26,139 nucleotides of DNA from Mayfieldus sp038329895 (GTDB taxonomy: Bacteria > Actinomycetota > Thermoleophilia > Solirubrobacterales > 70-9). Below, piece by piece: positions 13,652 to 22,123 of this stretch. The DNA lies in NCBI GenBank assembly GCA_038329895.1, contig JBBQNM010000033.1, positions 1 through 26,139 of the forward strand. Direction: 5' to 3'. Numbering within the stretch: the first letter of the stretch is position 1; each line of letters starts with the position of its first letter. The notes beneath the pieces were generated by a model. The model did not search any database, had not been told where the DNA came from, and saw only the letters and a program-made list of their open reading frames with translations. A program made the translations under genes and the position numbers.

Positions 13652-14227
13652 TTACCTTCCTGCCCGCTGGTAGGTGAGGATGAGGATGCCCGAGTCGAGC
13701 GCCTTCGAATCCACCAGTCGCAGATTGGTTCTGTCGAATCCGTCGCCGAATAGACGCTTTCCGCTCCCCAGGACAGTCGGAAAGACCATGAGTCGAAGCT
13801 CGTCGACGAGGTCATGCTCCATCAACGTGTGCACCAGAGTGGCGCTGCCGGCGACCAGGATGTCCCCGTCCACCTTCTGCTTCAGCTTCGACACTTCTTC
13901 CGCGACGTCGCCCTTTATCACCGTCGAGTTGTTCCACTCCGCCTCTTCAAGAGTGGTCGAGACGACGTACTTGGGCATGCTGTTCATCTTGTCGGCGAAT
14001 CCCGCCTCGTCGGTGATCGTCGGCCAGGCGGCTGCAAAGCCTTGATAGGTGACCCGCCCCAGCAGTTGAGCGTCGGCGTCCAGGACTTCGTCGAGCTTGA
14101 ACTTGTCCCCTTCGGGCCCGCGGTCGTATTCGAACGTCCAACCTCCGTGCTCGAAGTCCTCAGCTCCGCCCGGGTCCTCCATCACGCCGTCCAGCGACAC
14201 GAACTCCGTCACGACTACGTTTCCCAT
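13652..14227 (-). CDS. RibD C-terminal/DHFR-like reductase
   Basis: A 191-aa soluble protein of the RibD C-terminal domain type, common in Actinobacteria as stand-alone dihydrofolate-reductase-like proteins. Visible family features are the N-terminal strand VVVTEFVSLDGVMEDPGG, LLGRVTYQGFAAAWP, YVVSTTLEEAEWNNS, the NADPH-binding-like VDGDILVAGSATLVHTLMEHDLVDELRL and FPTVLGSGKRLF. The physiological substrate of these stand-alone forms is usually unknown, and this copy is not in a riboflavin or folate context. The start has a strong GGAGGA ribosome-binding site. It is monocistronic and converges with the lipase-like gene. Confidence 0.9.
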   Translation of the reverse strand: MGNVVVTEFVSLDGVMEDPGGAEDFEHGGWTFEYDRGPEGDKFKLDEVLDADAQLLGRVTYQGFAAAWPTITDEAGFADKMNSMPKYVVSTTLEEAEWNNSTVIKGDVAEEVSKLKQKVDGDILVAGSATLVHTLMEHDLVDELRLMVFPTVLGSGKRLFGDGFDRTNLRLVDSKALDSGILILTYQRAGR

Positions 14228-14501
14228 TTGGTCCTCCTGTTCGTTGGGTTGCCCAAGTAAGACCGGCGGGCGTGACGAATATCATCGCCCCGCGCGAGAG
14301 CTCACTTTGCGACGCGCTCGTGACTTCAGCGCCGCCAAAGGACCGAGAGGTCGAGGCGGCCAAGGCGCGCGCCCGGGCGGCGCAGCGGTTCGCGGCCGTC
14401 TAGAGGCCCCGGGCGGTTATCGGAGGCTTCACTAGCCGCTGGCGCGCCGCTGTATCTTCATCCAGATCGAGAAGCGGATCCACTCCAGCCTGGCCGGCCT
14501 G
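14228..14501. other. Spacer upstream of the sulfatase-like gene
   Basis: A GTG-started 43-codon frame (14272-14403) reads TNIIAPRESSLCDALV and ends in an Ala/Arg-rich helix. It has no ribosome-binding site and is not called. In the sulfatase frame, codons are open back to a stop at 14433, so a longer N-terminus using a rare start cannot be excluded. Confidence 0.35.
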
Positions 14502-16052
14502 ATGATCGTGGTCGCGCTCGCCGTCGGCGCCCTGATCGCCTACAAGCTGTTCCTCCCCGACAGGGATGCCCGCGCCCTGGGGGGCACGGCCTCCAGCGAC
14601 GCACCCGTGGTCGAGGTGATCTTCGACGAGCTGCCGACGGCCACCCTCATGAACCCCTCCGGGACCCATATCGACGCGAAGCGGTTCCCCGGCTTCGCCA
14701 ACCTGGCGGCCCACTCGACCTGGTACCGCAACAACACCACGGTTGCCGATTTCACCGGTCGTGCCGTGCCAGCGATCGAGACCGGGATCGATCCCGACTA
14801 CACCACCCTGCCGATCTCCTCCCAGCAGCCACACAGCATCTTCACCCTGCTGGGGGGCCAGTACAAGTTCAATGTCAGCGAGCCGGTGACCAACGTCTGC
14901 CCGCCGTCGCTGTGCGATCACGCCGGCGATAAGCGACGGCGGAAAGGCAGGTCGAAGAGCCTGGCTCGGGAGTCCCGCCACCCGGGCAGCCTTGGCTTGA
15001 CCGCTGGTGAGTTCGCCCAGGACCTGTTCGTGCCGCCGAAGCCGGGCGTGTTCCAGCACTGGCTCGACAGGATTCAGGCTCGCGGGCGCAGCTTCAACTT
15101 CATCCACATGGAGCTGCCCCACGAGCCCTTCCATTTCCTTCCGGACGGTCGCTCCTACAACTTCACGCCGATCTCCGACGTGGCCAACTCCAACGCGCAG
15201 AAGTGGGCTGGCGGCATCGACGGCACCGCAACGACCTGGCAACGCCACTACATCCAGACCGGCTACGCCGACACGCTCACCAGCCGGATGATCAAGCGCC
15301 TGAAGAGGATCGGCATCTGGAAGAAGGCCCTGGTCATCGTCACCGCCGACCACGGCATCAGCTTCGATCCCAAGACATTTCGCCGGATCGCTCTCCCGGA
15401 CAACTTCGGCGGCATCGCCAACCCGCCGCTGTTCGTCAAGTACCCCGGACAGACAAGGGGGGAGGTCTCCGACGTCCACACCCGCACGATCGACATCGTG
15501 CCGACCACCGCACAGGTTCTGGGCATCGAGCTCCCCTACCAGGTGGAGGGGGTTCCGATCTCCGACGACGGCTTCGAAGGCCCGATCACGATCTCCAACG
15601 GGTCAAAGAACGACGTCTCGTCGTCCGTTTCCGAGATGGCGGCCCAGCGCGAAGTCGTACTGCGCCGGGCAGCTCAGCAGCTGGGAGCGCACACCGGCCT
15701 CTTCCAGCTCGGCCCCCGCTCCAGCCTGCTCGGCAAGCGCGCGCCGTCCTCGGCGAGGGGCTCCGCGGCGAGCGCGAATATCGACAGCGGCCTGGACTTC
15801 GCGCACGTCAGGCTCGGCGGGGGCGCCAAGGTACCCGCCTTCATCGACGGCACCGTCGGCGGCGCGGCGGCGGGGAGCGTTGTCGCGATCGGCGTCAACG
15901 GGCGGATCGTCGCGACCTGCCGCGCCTTCCACTTCAAAGGTGAGACCAGGTGGGGCGCGGTGGTGCCGCCTTCCACCCTGCACAGGGGCAGCAACTCGGT
16001 CGGTGTCTACCTCGTGCGCGCCAATCGCCTCGTTCGCGTCGGCGGTAGCTAG
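14502..16052 (+). CDS. Membrane-anchored sulfatase/LtaS-like enzyme
   Basis: 516 aa from the ATG at 14502. One membrane segment (about 2-18) is followed by an alkaline-phosphatase-superfamily domain: metal-ligand site VIFDELPT (Asp42), the nucleophile region VADFTGRAVPAI (Thr85, as in LtaS-like enzymes, rather than Cys), MELPHEPFHFLP (203-214) and the second metal site VTADHG (Asp283, His284). The C-terminal 150 residues form an extra domain of unknown role. Relatives commonly transfer or hydrolyse phosphoglycerol or sulfate groups on surface glycans. The start is doubtful: no ribosome-binding site precedes the ATG, and the open frame extends 22 codons upstream through IQIEKRIHSSLAG, which looks genuinely coding. 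The gene may be 5'-truncated or use a rare start. It converges with the phosphoesterase gene 14 bases away. Confidence 0.8.
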   Translation: MIVVALAVGALIAYKLFLPDRDARALGGTASSDAPVVEVIFDELPTATLMNPSGTHIDAKRFPGFANLAAHSTWYRNNTTVADFTGRAVPAIETGIDPDYTTLPISSQQPHSIFTLLGGQYKFNVSEPVTNVCPPSLCDHAGDKRRRKGRSKSLARESRHPGSLGLTAGEFAQDLFVPPKPGVFQHWLDRIQARGRSFNFIHMELPHEPFHFLPDGRSYNFTPISDVANSNAQKWAGGIDGTATTWQRHYIQTGYADTLTSRMIKRLKRIGIWKKALVIVTADHGISFDPKTFRRIALPDNFGGIANPPLFVKYPGQTRGEVSDVHTRTIDIVPTTAQVLGIELPYQVEGVPISDDGFEGPITISNGSKNDVSSSVSEMAAQREVVLRRAAQQLGAHTGLFQLGPRSSLLGKRAPSSARGSAASANIDSGLDFAHVRLGGGAKVPAFIDGTVGGAAAGSVVAIGVNGRIVATCRAFHFKGETRWGAVVPPSTLHRGSNSVGVYLVRANRLVRVGGS

Positions 16053-16066
16053 CGCCTTCGCCGCAG

Positions 16067-17062
16067 CTACTCCGGAAGCGGCGCCGAGGACCGGATCCGC
16101 AGGTTCTCGGTGAAGACCGACCCCAACGGGTCGGGAGGCACCGAGCGGGCGTGGCGAAGTGGCGGAACGCCGAACGCGGACTCGAGCTCGCGCAGGGCGG
16201 TGTACTGGTTCATCGGGGTGGTGATCCGGGCTCCCGGATGCACATCCGGCCCGACGACGATCGCCGGCACATGGCCGCCGCCGTTCCGAGTTCCGCCTAG
16301 CCCGCGGTTCGTGGCTCCCTCGTCCCAGAGGATGAACAGCGCCCCGTGCGGGCCCAATCCCTGAACCAGCGGCGGTACGAGCTGGGAGAGGAAACGATCG
16401 CCGGTGCGGACGCTGCAATGGTGAGTGTCCTGGCACATACTGGGTGTGATCCAGGAGAAGTCGGGGAGGTTGCCCGACTGCAAATCGGCTGAAAGATTGG
16501 AAAGCGGAACGACGTTCGAGCAGCCTGATGCATTTCCGGTGATCCGTCTCAAATACACGAACGGGTTCAGCGCTTTGACGTAGCCGGTGGCACGGGCATC
16601 CAAGTAGCAGCTGTTAGGGACCCCGGCGACGTAGCTCTTCCAGGACATCCCCGCTGCGCTCAGCTGGGTGAGAAGGTTCGGCCCGCCGAAGCTGCAGTTC
16701 GTGCAGTCGGTGTGTACGCCGAACGTGGATCCGGCGGTCAAAGCCAGGTAGTTCGGCAGCGAGGGATGGGTGACTCCGTAGAAGCGGGTCGCCAGCGCGT
16801 TGTGCCGCGCCAGCGAGTTCACGTATGGCGCCGCGCGGTTTCCAATCACCTGGCCGTATTCCTTGTTCTCGAGCACGATCACAGCGACGTGGGAGCGAGC
16901 GGAAGCAGGGACCGTCGAGGCCAGCGGGAGTGAGAGTCCGCCAACGGTGACCGTCGAGGTCGCTGGTTCCTGGCTCTCGGCGACATCGGCCGCAAGCCAG
17001 ACGACTGCGGCCAGAAGGATCGCCACCGCCGTGACCAGGAATCTGTTAGCTGGGCGGATCAT
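16067..17062 (-). CDS. Secreted phosphoesterase (acid phosphatase/phospholipase C family)
   Basis: A 331-aa protein with an N-terminal hydrophobic signal or anchor (about 7-27). The catalytic domain shows VIVLENKEYG (Glu65, Asn66), the loop VTHPSLPNYLALTAGS (99-112), PSMCQDTHHC (Asp212, His214, His215), ILWDEG (Asp247, Glu248) and GGGHVPAIVVGP (His264). This order matches the phosphoesterase family that includes AcpA and bacterial phospholipases C. Four or more cysteines in the mature part suggest disulfides. It follows the YVTN lipoprotein gene by 45 bases on the same strand and is probably co-transcribed. The start has no clear ribosome-binding site. The substrate (phospholipid, phosphomonoester or surface polymer) cannot be told. 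Confidence 0.85.
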   Translation of the reverse strand: MIRPANRFLVTAVAILLAAVVWLAADVAESQEPATSTVTVGGLSLPLASTVPASARSHVAVIVLENKEYGQVIGNRAAPYVNSLARHNALATRFYGVTHPSLPNYLALTAGSTFGVHTDCTNCSFGGPNLLTQLSAAGMSWKSYVAGVPNSCYLDARATGYVKALNPFVYLRRITGNASGCSNVVPLSNLSADLQSGNLPDFSWITPSMCQDTHHCSVRTGDRFLSQLVPPLVQGLGPHGALFILWDEGATNRGLGGTRNGGGHVPAIVVGPDVHPGARITTPMNQYTALRELESAFGVPPLRHARSVPPDPLGSVFTENLRIRSSAPLPE

Positions 17063-17107
17063 GGTCGAGAGCGTGAGACAGCCGGATGAGATGGCGGTGA
17101 GTCGCGA

Positions 17108-18328
17108 TCACCGAAAGACCCCCGTATGTCCGAGCGAGTAGCGGCCCGGCTGGGGGTAGACGCAGAGCCCATGCGGGCCGGAACCAACCGGAATGCGGGC
17201 GAGCAGCTTTCCCGTTCGGGTGCTGATCGCGTAGACCTCGGCGTTGTAGCGGCCCGAGAGCCAGAGAACCCTGCCGTTTGCCGAGACGCCGCCCATGTCA
17301 GGGCTGCCGCCGCCCGGCAGGCGCCAATTCCGCACCACCTTTCGCTTCGCGAATGAGATCACCGAGATCGAGCCCTCCTCGCGGTTGGAGACGTACAGAT
17401 CGCGGGAGTTCCGGCTTGCGTAGAGACCGTGGGCGCCGGCGCCGGTCGGGATGAAGCCGACCTTGTGGAAGCTCCGTGCGTCGATCAGCCAGACGCCGCC
17501 CGACATCATGTCGGCGACGTAGAAGTCCTTGCCGTCCGGCGAGAGCTTTACGTCCTGGGGCATCGCGCCGGGCTTCAGCGCCAGCGATCCGACGACCTTT
17601 TCGCGGTTCACGTCGACCTTGATCAGGTTGCTGCCGAACTCACAGCTTGCGACCAGGAAGCGGCCGTTGGCGGTGAAATCCAGGTGATCGACCCCCGGAC
17701 AAGGAACCGGCAGCGAGTGATGCAGCGCCATCGAGTGCGCGCCGCGGAAGTCGAGCCGCTTCAACCGCTCGGCGACGACGATCGCGTAGCGCCCGTTCGG
17801 AGTGAAGTAGAGGTTGTAGGGATCGGCGACCGTCACCGACCTGCCGGGCTTGCCGGTCGCCGGGTTGATTGGCGTCAGGCTGTTGCCTGCATCGTTGTTG
17901 ACCCACAGCGTCTTCAGGTCGTAGGAGGGCGTGACGTGCTCGGGCGTTTCGCCGACCGGAAACCGATCGATGACCTTGAAGGTGTGCTGGTTGATCACGT
18001 TGACGGTGTTGCTCTGGCTGTTCGGCACGTAGACGCGCGGCGGGAAATGCCGGACCGCGGGCGCGAGCATCCCCGGCCGATCTGCCGCGTAGACGTCATG
18101 TGAATTGATCGGCGGCGGGACCCTGAACTTGGCCACAGGTTTGGTCCGTGCTGGCCTGCTGGCCGAGACGACCGGTTTCGCGGTCGTGCCCCGACCGCCG
18201 GAGGCGCCCGAGTCGCACCCGGACGCGCCCAGGCCAAGGACGACGATCGCCCCGAGGGCGATCGTCGTCCTTGAGCGGTTACTCCTGGCCTTGGGCCTCG
18301 TGGTTGGCGTTCGGGTTGCCGGGCTCAT
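17108..18328 (-). CDS. YVTN beta-propeller lipoprotein
   Basis: A protein of about 406 aa with a lipoprotein signal, IALGAIVVLGLGASGC, preceded by a basic Ser/Arg/Thr-rich n-region, so the mature protein is lipid-anchored outside. The body carries repeated blades of the YVTN/SMP-30-like type: RVYVPNSQSNTVNVIN, TLWVNNDAGNSLTPINPATG, FYVADMMSGGVWLIDARS, LYVSNREEGSISVIS and a final GSGPHGLCVYPQPG. Seven-bladed propellers of this kind are common surface or periplasmic scaffolds. The start is debatable: the ATG at 18328 overlaps the preceding gene's end by 50 bases, one at 18352 overlaps more, and no start exists after the overlap. Gene order suggests co-expression with the phosphoesterase downstream. 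Confidence 0.85.
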   Translation of the reverse strand: MSPATRTPTTRPKARSNRSRTTIALGAIVVLGLGASGCDSGASGGRGTTAKPVVSASRPARTKPVAKFRVPPPINSHDVYAADRPGMLAPAVRHFPPRVYVPNSQSNTVNVINQHTFKVIDRFPVGETPEHVTPSYDLKTLWVNNDAGNSLTPINPATGKPGRSVTVADPYNLYFTPNGRYAIVVAERLKRLDFRGAHSMALHHSLPVPCPGVDHLDFTANGRFLVASCEFGSNLIKVDVNREKVVGSLALKPGAMPQDVKLSPDGKDFYVADMMSGGVWLIDARSFHKVGFIPTGAGAHGLYASRNSRDLYVSNREEGSISVISFAKRKVVRNWRLPGGGSPDMGGVSANGRVLWLSGRYNAEVYAISTRTGKLLARIPVGSGPHGLCVYPQPGRYSLGHTGVFR

Positions 18329-18674
18329 CGGCGTGTCCACCCGGACCGTCATTCCCCGGCGTCTCCGAGCCCGACTCCTGTTCAGTGGTGGAGTCCTGCT
18401 GCTCACCAGCGGTGCCCTCATTGCCGGCACGGCTCTGCTCGCTGGCACCGTTCTGCTCATTGGAACCGACCTCTTCGTTGGCGTTGCCCTGGTCGGCCGA
18501 GCCGGTCGCCTCGGACCCTGCGCTGTCACGCGTTTGCGCGGCCGTCTGGGTTTGCCCTTGCTGGCCCGAGCTCGAGCCCGACGATTGCGCCAAGGCAATT
18601 CCGCCGACGCCCAACGCGGCGATCAGGGCGCCGACGCTGGCGGCGGCGGTCTTGTTTCGAAATCTCTTCAACAT
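18279..18674 (-). CDS. Small exported Q/E/S/N-rich protein
   Basis: A 131-aa protein starting at an ATG with a good AAGGAG ribosome-binding site. It has a classical signal sequence (basic KRFRNK, hydrophobic about 10-28, cleavage near ALAQ-SS). The remaining 100 residues are low-complexity, with Gln, Ser, Gly, Glu and Asn dominating and almost no hydrophobics, so the protein is probably intrinsically disordered and negatively charged outside the cell. There are no cysteines or recognised domains. The stop lies within the N-terminal coding region of the YVTN lipoprotein, so the two are tightly linked. Possible roles are surface spacer or matrix component; this is speculative. I do not recognise a family. 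Confidence 0.7.
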   Translation of the reverse strand: MLKRFRNKTAAASVGALIAALGVGGIALAQSSGSSSGQQGQTQTAAQTRDSAGSEATGSADQGNANEEVGSNEQNGASEQSRAGNEGTAGEQQDSTTEQESGSETPGNDGPGGHADEPGNPNANHEAQGQE

Positions 18675-18703
18675 TGCTGCTCCTTAATGGGTTGGCGGGG
18701 TAA

Positions 18704-18725
18704 GTGGCCGAACCTACGCGGCCAC
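18704..18725. repeat. Inverted repeat between permease and small exported gene
   Basis: GTGGCCG (18704-18710) and CGGCCAC (18719-18725) form a perfect 7-bp dyad with an 8-nt loop, in the 111-bp gap after the permease gene. There is no T-run, so it may be an operator or an RNA-stability stem rather than a terminator. Confidence 0.35.
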
Positions 18726-18785
18726 CGTGAGATAGCCATGAATGGCTTCGGCGATATGTCGTCAGCGGGTTCGTTTTCATCCGCC

Positions 18786-21446
18786 CTAGAGGTCACGCAA
18801 CTCCTCGATCGCCGGACGGCGAAGCGCGCGCAGGGTGGCCGCACCGGCCGCCGCGACCGCGGCCAGGACAAGTGCGAGCAAAGCGCCCAGATAGCGCCAG
18901 GGCACCGCAACGACGTCGGGCGGGGGGTCGAAGACGCCGGTGAGGACCTTGACCAGCATCAGCGAGAGCCCGATCGCCATCGCGGCGCCGAGGACCAGCC
19001 CGAGGCCGGTGACGAAGGCAGACTCGCTCCATATGAAGCCGCCGAGCTGGCGAGTCTTGGCGCCGAGGGCGCTGGCGATCGCGAAGGTCCGACGGCGCTC
19101 GGCGAAGCTCAGCCCCAGGGCGAGGCCGCTCGCCGCCGCTGCCAGCGCAAGTGCGAACCCGAGCTCGACTTTGGTCAGGCCGGAGAGCGAGACCGCGGTC
19201 AGGTTGGAGCCGACGATCTTGCGCTGGTTGACGATGTCGGTCACCTGCGCGCCGGTCCCGACCACGCCGCGGACCCGCTGTGCGACGGTCGCGGGGCTGG
19301 TGCCGTCGGTCTGAATCAGAAAGCTTCCGACCGCGGTGGTGCCGGTCTGCTTGGCGACGTAATCGGCGTTGGCGACGAAGAAGGAGTCCTTGGGGGCGGT
19401 TGGGAACTCTGTCGCCACCCCCCCGTAGTGAAACGGCACGGTCATGAACTGCTTGCTGCGGCCGTTCTGAAGCCGCAGGCGCAGGAGGTCACCGGGATGA
19501 AGCTGGAAGTCCTTCACCGTCTCGGCGCTGACCAGAACGCTGTCGGGCTTGCTCGCCAGGGTGTCCATCAACTGCGAGGCGCTGCCGCCCTCGAACCAGG
19601 AGTTCTGAAGCTGGCCGGCTGAACCGATCGTTTGCGGGCGCACGCCGTAGAGGTCCTGGAGGTCGGCGCCGACGTAGGCGAAGCGATGTTGAAGCGGCTC
19701 GACGCTCTTTACCCCCGGTACCCCGGCAAGGCGTGTGGCCTCCCGCGGGCCGACGTTCGCACCCGGGGACTCGGTCACGGTGACGTCGGCGCCGTTGGAG
19801 AGGCGGGCGTCGACCTCCGCCTGCTGGCGATAGGTCGAGTTGAAGACCGCCGTCGAGGCGGCGAAGGCGGCGGTCAGGGCGAGCAGCGTGACCGTGCGGG
19901 CGAGCAGCCGCCGCTGGCGACCCATGGTTGCCGCGACCGTCGGCGAAAGCTCGCCGGCCAGCGGCCGCACCAGCCGCCCGACCGACCCGCGACCGCGGAC
20001 GAGAGCCAGGTCGGCGAGGCGGTAGGCGAGCAGTCCGGCGCCGATCCAGGCAAATGCGGGGGCGAGCAGCGCGTACCAGTTGACCGAGACCTGGGGCACG
20101 CCCTCGGGTGCCAGCACGAGTTGGTAGCCATTGCGCGAGGCCTGCCAGTAGACGAGCCCGGCGATCGCCAGGGCGACGAAGTCGAGGCCGTATCGCGCCC
20201 ACCAGGGAGCGCGGTCCGTACGGCCCACCTCGCGCCGCTGTCCGGCGACGGTCAGCGCGCGCGCGTCTCGCCAGGCCGGCAGCGCAATCGCGGCGGCGGC
20301 GATGCCGAAGCCCGCCAGCGCAGCCCCGCCGGCCCACAGCGCGGCGGCCAGCCCGCCGGCGCCGAAGCTCGCGGTCCCAAACGCCGCCTGTCCGATCAAC
20401 AGGGCGATCCCCAGGCCGCCGGCGATCCCAAGGCAGGCCGCGAGGGCGGTCTCACCGAGGGCGACCCCTATCAGGGTCCGCGTGGAGGCTCCCCGGGTGC
20501 GAAGCAGCGCCGCATCGCGGCGGCGGCGGTCGGCGCCCGCCGAGGCGATCGAGGCCGTGACCAGACCGGCGATTACGGCGCCGGGCAGGCCGAGGAATAG
20601 GAAGAGGATCTGCGCGTAGAGCGCGTCGGAGCGGGCCTGGTCGAGGGCCGAGCCGAGGTTGTCGCCGACCAGCCCGGTTCCCGCCAAACGCGTCTCCAGG
20701 TTGCGGGCCTCGCCGCTCACCTGGGTGAAGGCGGCGCTCGGGCTGCCGGGCAGGGAATGCGAGAGCTTCACGTGGATCTGGGTCCGAACGGACCCGGCCC
20801 TAGCCAGCGGGCCCTCGACCCGTGAGAAGACCCGGCTGGGAAGCAGGATCACGTTGTCGGGGGGAGCCTGGGGCTGGGCGCCGACCGGGGCGCCGACCCG
20901 CTGGAACAGCGAGTCGGCGGCGGGAAGGTCCACGACTCCGTCCACCGGCACCGTTGCCGGCGGCAGTCCCGGGCGGCCGATCTTCACCCGATCGCCGGGC
21001 TTCGCGTGCAGGTTCGCCGCGGTCTGCTGGGCAAGCAGCACGCCGCTGGTGCGACCCGAAAGGCTCCGGAGCATCCCCGGAAACGCGGCTCGGTAGCCGG
21101 GCGGCAGGCCGAGCACCTTGCCCGGCCCGGTGCTCTGCACCGTGCTGCCGGTCGTCGCGCTGAGCCCAGTCGTGTCGGCGAAGCCCACTGGCAACGCCTC
21201 TCGGACGCCCGGATACCCCTTCACCTGGGCGAGCAGATGGGCCGGCTTCGCGGTGCCCTGCGCCTCGACCTGCCAGTCGACAGGTACCCGGCCAATCGCC
21301 CGCTGGGTCATCTTCGAAGTCGTCGCCGAGAGGAAGGTCCCGATCGAGGCGATCAGCGCAACACCGACGGCGACGCCCGCCGCCGTCGCCAGCAACCGGC
21401 TTCGCCGGTGGGCGAGAAGGCCGCGGATCCAGGTCAGAGCGACCAT
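18786..21446 (-). CDS. Large FtsX-type ABC transporter permease
   Basis: An 886-aa membrane protein. An N-terminal transmembrane helix (about 16-40) leads to a MacB-like outside domain of about 230 residues, then a first FtsX helix bundle (ILFLFLGLPGAVIAGLVTASIA onward). Further helices and a second outside domain (STYRQQAEVDARLSNGADV onward) follow. A C-terminal FtsX bundle (FALALAAAASGLALGLSF, then SESAFVTGLGLVLGAAMAIGLSLM) ends in a last helix and RRPAIEELRDL. Two FtsX units in one chain mean a single polypeptide can supply both transmembrane halves. The start overlaps the ATPase stop by 13 bases. MacB/FtsX systems do not usually pump across the membrane but couple ATP use to work outside it, such as lipoprotein or peptide release. 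The substrate is unknown. Confidence 0.88.
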   Translation of the reverse strand: MVALTWIRGLLAHRRSRLLATAAGVAVGVALIASIGTFLSATTSKMTQRAIGRVPVDWQVEAQGTAKPAHLLAQVKGYPGVREALPVGFADTTGLSATTGSTVQSTGPGKVLGLPPGYRAAFPGMLRSLSGRTSGVLLAQQTAANLHAKPGDRVKIGRPGLPPATVPVDGVVDLPAADSLFQRVGAPVGAQPQAPPDNVILLPSRVFSRVEGPLARAGSVRTQIHVKLSHSLPGSPSAAFTQVSGEARNLETRLAGTGLVGDNLGSALDQARSDALYAQILFLFLGLPGAVIAGLVTASIASAGADRRRRDAALLRTRGASTRTLIGVALGETALAACLGIAGGLGIALLIGQAAFGTASFGAGGLAAALWAGGAALAGFGIAAAAIALPAWRDARALTVAGQRREVGRTDRAPWWARYGLDFVALAIAGLVYWQASRNGYQLVLAPEGVPQVSVNWYALLAPAFAWIGAGLLAYRLADLALVRGRGSVGRLVRPLAGELSPTVAATMGRQRRLLARTVTLLALTAAFAASTAVFNSTYRQQAEVDARLSNGADVTVTESPGANVGPREATRLAGVPGVKSVEPLQHRFAYVGADLQDLYGVRPQTIGSAGQLQNSWFEGGSASQLMDTLASKPDSVLVSAETVKDFQLHPGDLLRLRLQNGRSKQFMTVPFHYGGVATEFPTAPKDSFFVANADYVAKQTGTTAVGSFLIQTDGTSPATVAQRVRGVVGTGAQVTDIVNQRKIVGSNLTAVSLSGLTKVELGFALALAAAASGLALGLSFAERRRTFAIASALGAKTRQLGGFIWSESAFVTGLGLVLGAAMAIGLSLMLVKVLTGVFDPPPDVVAVPWRYLGALLALVLAAVAAAGAATLRALRRPAIEELRDL

Positions 21447-22123
21447 GCTTCCTCCCGCGCGCTCTTTTCCAGCCGGCCGCTGCGCAGCCGCCAGCGCTCA
21501 CCGAGGCGATCGGCCACCTCGGTGTCGTGCGTGGCGACCACCAGCGCCGCCCCGCAGCGCTCGGCGGCGCCGAGCAGCTCGTCGACGACGACCGCGCCGA
21601 TCTCATGGTCGAGCTGACCGGTCGGCTCGTCGGCCAGGATCAGCCGCGGCTCCCCGACCACCGCCCGCGCCACGGCGACGCGTTGCGCCTGGCCGCCGGA
21701 TATCTCCTCGGGCAGCTTCTCGGCGAGATCGCCGAGGCCGAGCCTCGAAAGCGCCGCCATGGCGCACTCGCGCACCTCAGTCGGCGCACGTCCTGCGAGC
21801 GCCAGCGGCAGGCCCACGTTCTCGACCACGTTGAGCGGGGGCAGCAGGCTCGGCCCCTGAAAGACGATCGCGACCGGTCCCGGACGCAGCGCCGCGCGGT
21901 CGCCGATCGCCGGCCAGCGCACCTCGCCAACGGTCGGATCGTCGAGCCCGGCCATCAGATGGACCAGCGTCGACTTTCCCGATCCCGACTCCCCGACCAG
22001 GGCGACACGCTCCCCCTCCCAGACCTCGCAGTCGGTGGGCTGGAGCGCGACGGTCGCGGCCGGGCCGCTGCCGTGGGTGCGGGCCGCGCCGGCGCAGCGA
22101 ACGAGGGGTTGCTCGGCGCTCAA
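21434..22123 (-). CDS. ABC transporter ATPase (LolD/MacB type), second copy
   Basis: A 229-aa ATPase with Walker A GESGSGKST (44-52), signature ISGGQAQRVAVARA, Walker B LILADEPTGQLD and the switch His in VATHD. The Q loop is VFQGPSLLP. All catalytic residues are intact. It differs clearly from the ATPase encoded just upstream, and the two probably form a heterodimer serving the one permease. The ATG overlaps the preceding stop (ATGA), and its own end overlaps the permease start. Confidence 0.9.
   Translation of the reverse strand: MSAEQPLVRCAGAARTHGSGPAATVALQPTDCEVWEGERVALVGESGSGKSTLVHLMAGLDDPTVGEVRWPAIGDRAALRPGPVAIVFQGPSLLPPLNVVENVGLPLALAGRAPTEVRECAMAALSRLGLGDLAEKLPEEISGGQAQRVAVARAVVGEPRLILADEPTGQLDHEIGAVVVDELLGAAERCGAALVVATHDTEVADRLGERWRLRSGRLEKSAREEAWSL

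Noticed and set aside
14272..14403. A 43-codon GTG frame before the sulfatase-like gene
   Set aside because: No ribosome-binding site and no motif; kept only as a note on the spacer.
14400..15479. A 359-codon minus-strand frame opposite the sulfatase-like gene
   Set aside because: It has no recognisable domain; the plus strand shows clear sulfatase motifs and metal ligands.
18329..18598. A longer N-terminus for the YVTN lipoprotein
   Set aside because: The extension is Arg/Pro-rich, overlaps the small exported gene fully, and would put 120 residues before the lipoprotein signal.
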